Source: Doryteuthis pealeii (lineage: Eukaryota > Mollusca > Cephalopoda > Myopsida > Loliginidae). Taken from it: a stretch of DNA of 64,000 nt. A program made the translations under genes and the position numbers. The stretch lies in assembly GCA_023376005.1 (NCBI GenBank), contig CM042181.1, forward strand, positions 19,120,305 through 19,184,304, given 5' to 3'. The notes beneath the pieces are model-generated. The model made no database searches. It was not told where the DNA came from and saw only the letters and a list, made by a program, of their open reading frames with translations. Below are positions 63,535-64,000 of this stretch, in pieces (positions within the stretch are counted from its first letter, which is position 1; each line of letters opens with the position of its first letter).

Positions 63535-63780
63535 CTAAGAAGTCCGTTTGGTGTAAAGGTTATGGGTACAGCTTGGCAGTCCCGGTTTCAAATCACGCAC
63601 AGGCGGTCTCTCGATCTATAGCTCTGCTGATAGGCCTAATAGCCGAAATGTACATACAGAGATTGATTTTTTCTCGATTTGTTAGCCATACATTTAATAG
63701 TATTCCCGCCTAATTCATTATTAATTAATTAATTTTCAAAATTAGGTATGACTCCAATTAAGCACTTATTTTCTCCATAT
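63535..63780 (+). mobile_element. SINE family K (tRNA-like head, CTGAT core)
   Basis: A box TTTGGTGTAAAGGTTATGG and B box CCGGTTTCAAATCACGC, then CTGCTGATAGGCCTAATAGC CGAAATG and the tail GACTCCAATTAAGCACTTAT. This copy repeats half of the palindrome to its left. Confidence 0.65.
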
Positions 63781-63817
63781 ATATATATATATAATATAAT
63801 ATAAGTAAGAGTAAGGA

Positions 63818-63955
63818 AATGAATCTGACTGAGGTATAGTAGTAGAATAAAAGGATATGATAACGCACAATGCTGTTAAAATGAAAATATTTATATCATT
63901 TTCATAGAACTAATATTGAACAATATTTCGATTTATAAAAATTCTTCAGAGCTTT
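63818..63955. repeat. repeat J, third copy
   Basis: AAAAGGATATGATAACGCAC, AATGCTGTTAAAATGAAAAT and GAACAATATTTCGATTTATA, as at 45395-45475. Confidence 0.75.
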
Positions 63956-64000
63956 TTTAATCCGGACTCATCAAAAGAGGAGCTGAAATATTATTTAAAT

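Overview
The window is nuclear DNA from an animal. It is AT-rich, with GT-AG introns, tRNA-derived SINEs, LTR and non-LTR retroelement remnants, hAT-like and Tc1/mariner-like MITEs, interstitial TTAGGG-type blocks, and very many tandem arrays. Only two protein-coding genes can be supported with confidence. I cannot place the species. The kinase is clearly metazoan but diverged from the vertebrate proteins.

Layout: 0-2.5 kb holds inverted-repeat elements and AT-rich spacer. A candidate first coding exon of an unidentified minus-strand gene lies at 2.6 kb, with a GC-richer promoter-like stretch behind it. From 2.9 to 30.3 kb there is no convincing gene. This part holds SINEs (families A, B, C), a dispersed repeat here called D, foldback elements with telomere-like cores, GATA/TATC microsatellites including a 1.9-kb inverted pair, a 110-bp minisatellite element, Gypsy gag and RT scraps, a broken LINE RT, a MITE array, a CTTT tract and two 79-bp satellites, one interrupted by a solo LTR.

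30.3-43.5 kb (+) carries seven exons of a MAP kinase kinase of the MKK3/6 type (p38 pathway). They run from just upstream of the glycine-rich loop to the stop codon; the extreme N-terminus was not found. Five of its six introns are largely made of a private tandem array. The most striking is intron 1: most of the glycine-loop exon plus its splice donor is repeated in tandem about 28 times (107-bp unit). The intron 6 array starts exactly at the splice donor and repeats it about 12 times.

43.6-51.2 kb is the 3' flank of the kinase gene, foldback elements, SINEs and microsatellites. 51.2-58.2 kb (-) carries the last two recognisable exons of a NUBP2/Mrp-type cytosolic Fe-S assembly ATPase, convergent with the kinase. 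They are separated by an intron filled with about 60 copies of a 114-bp satellite. From about 52.7 kb, and especially from 58.5 to 62.3 kb, repeats show dense single-base indels, and one N stands at 59937, so this part looks unpolished. 62.9-64 kb is a palindromic SINE-bearing region.

The two genes have no evident functional link. The main interest is structural: tandem arrays that capture exon sequence and splice sites, several foldback families carrying telomere-like cores, and MITE and LTR insertions with clean target-site duplications.
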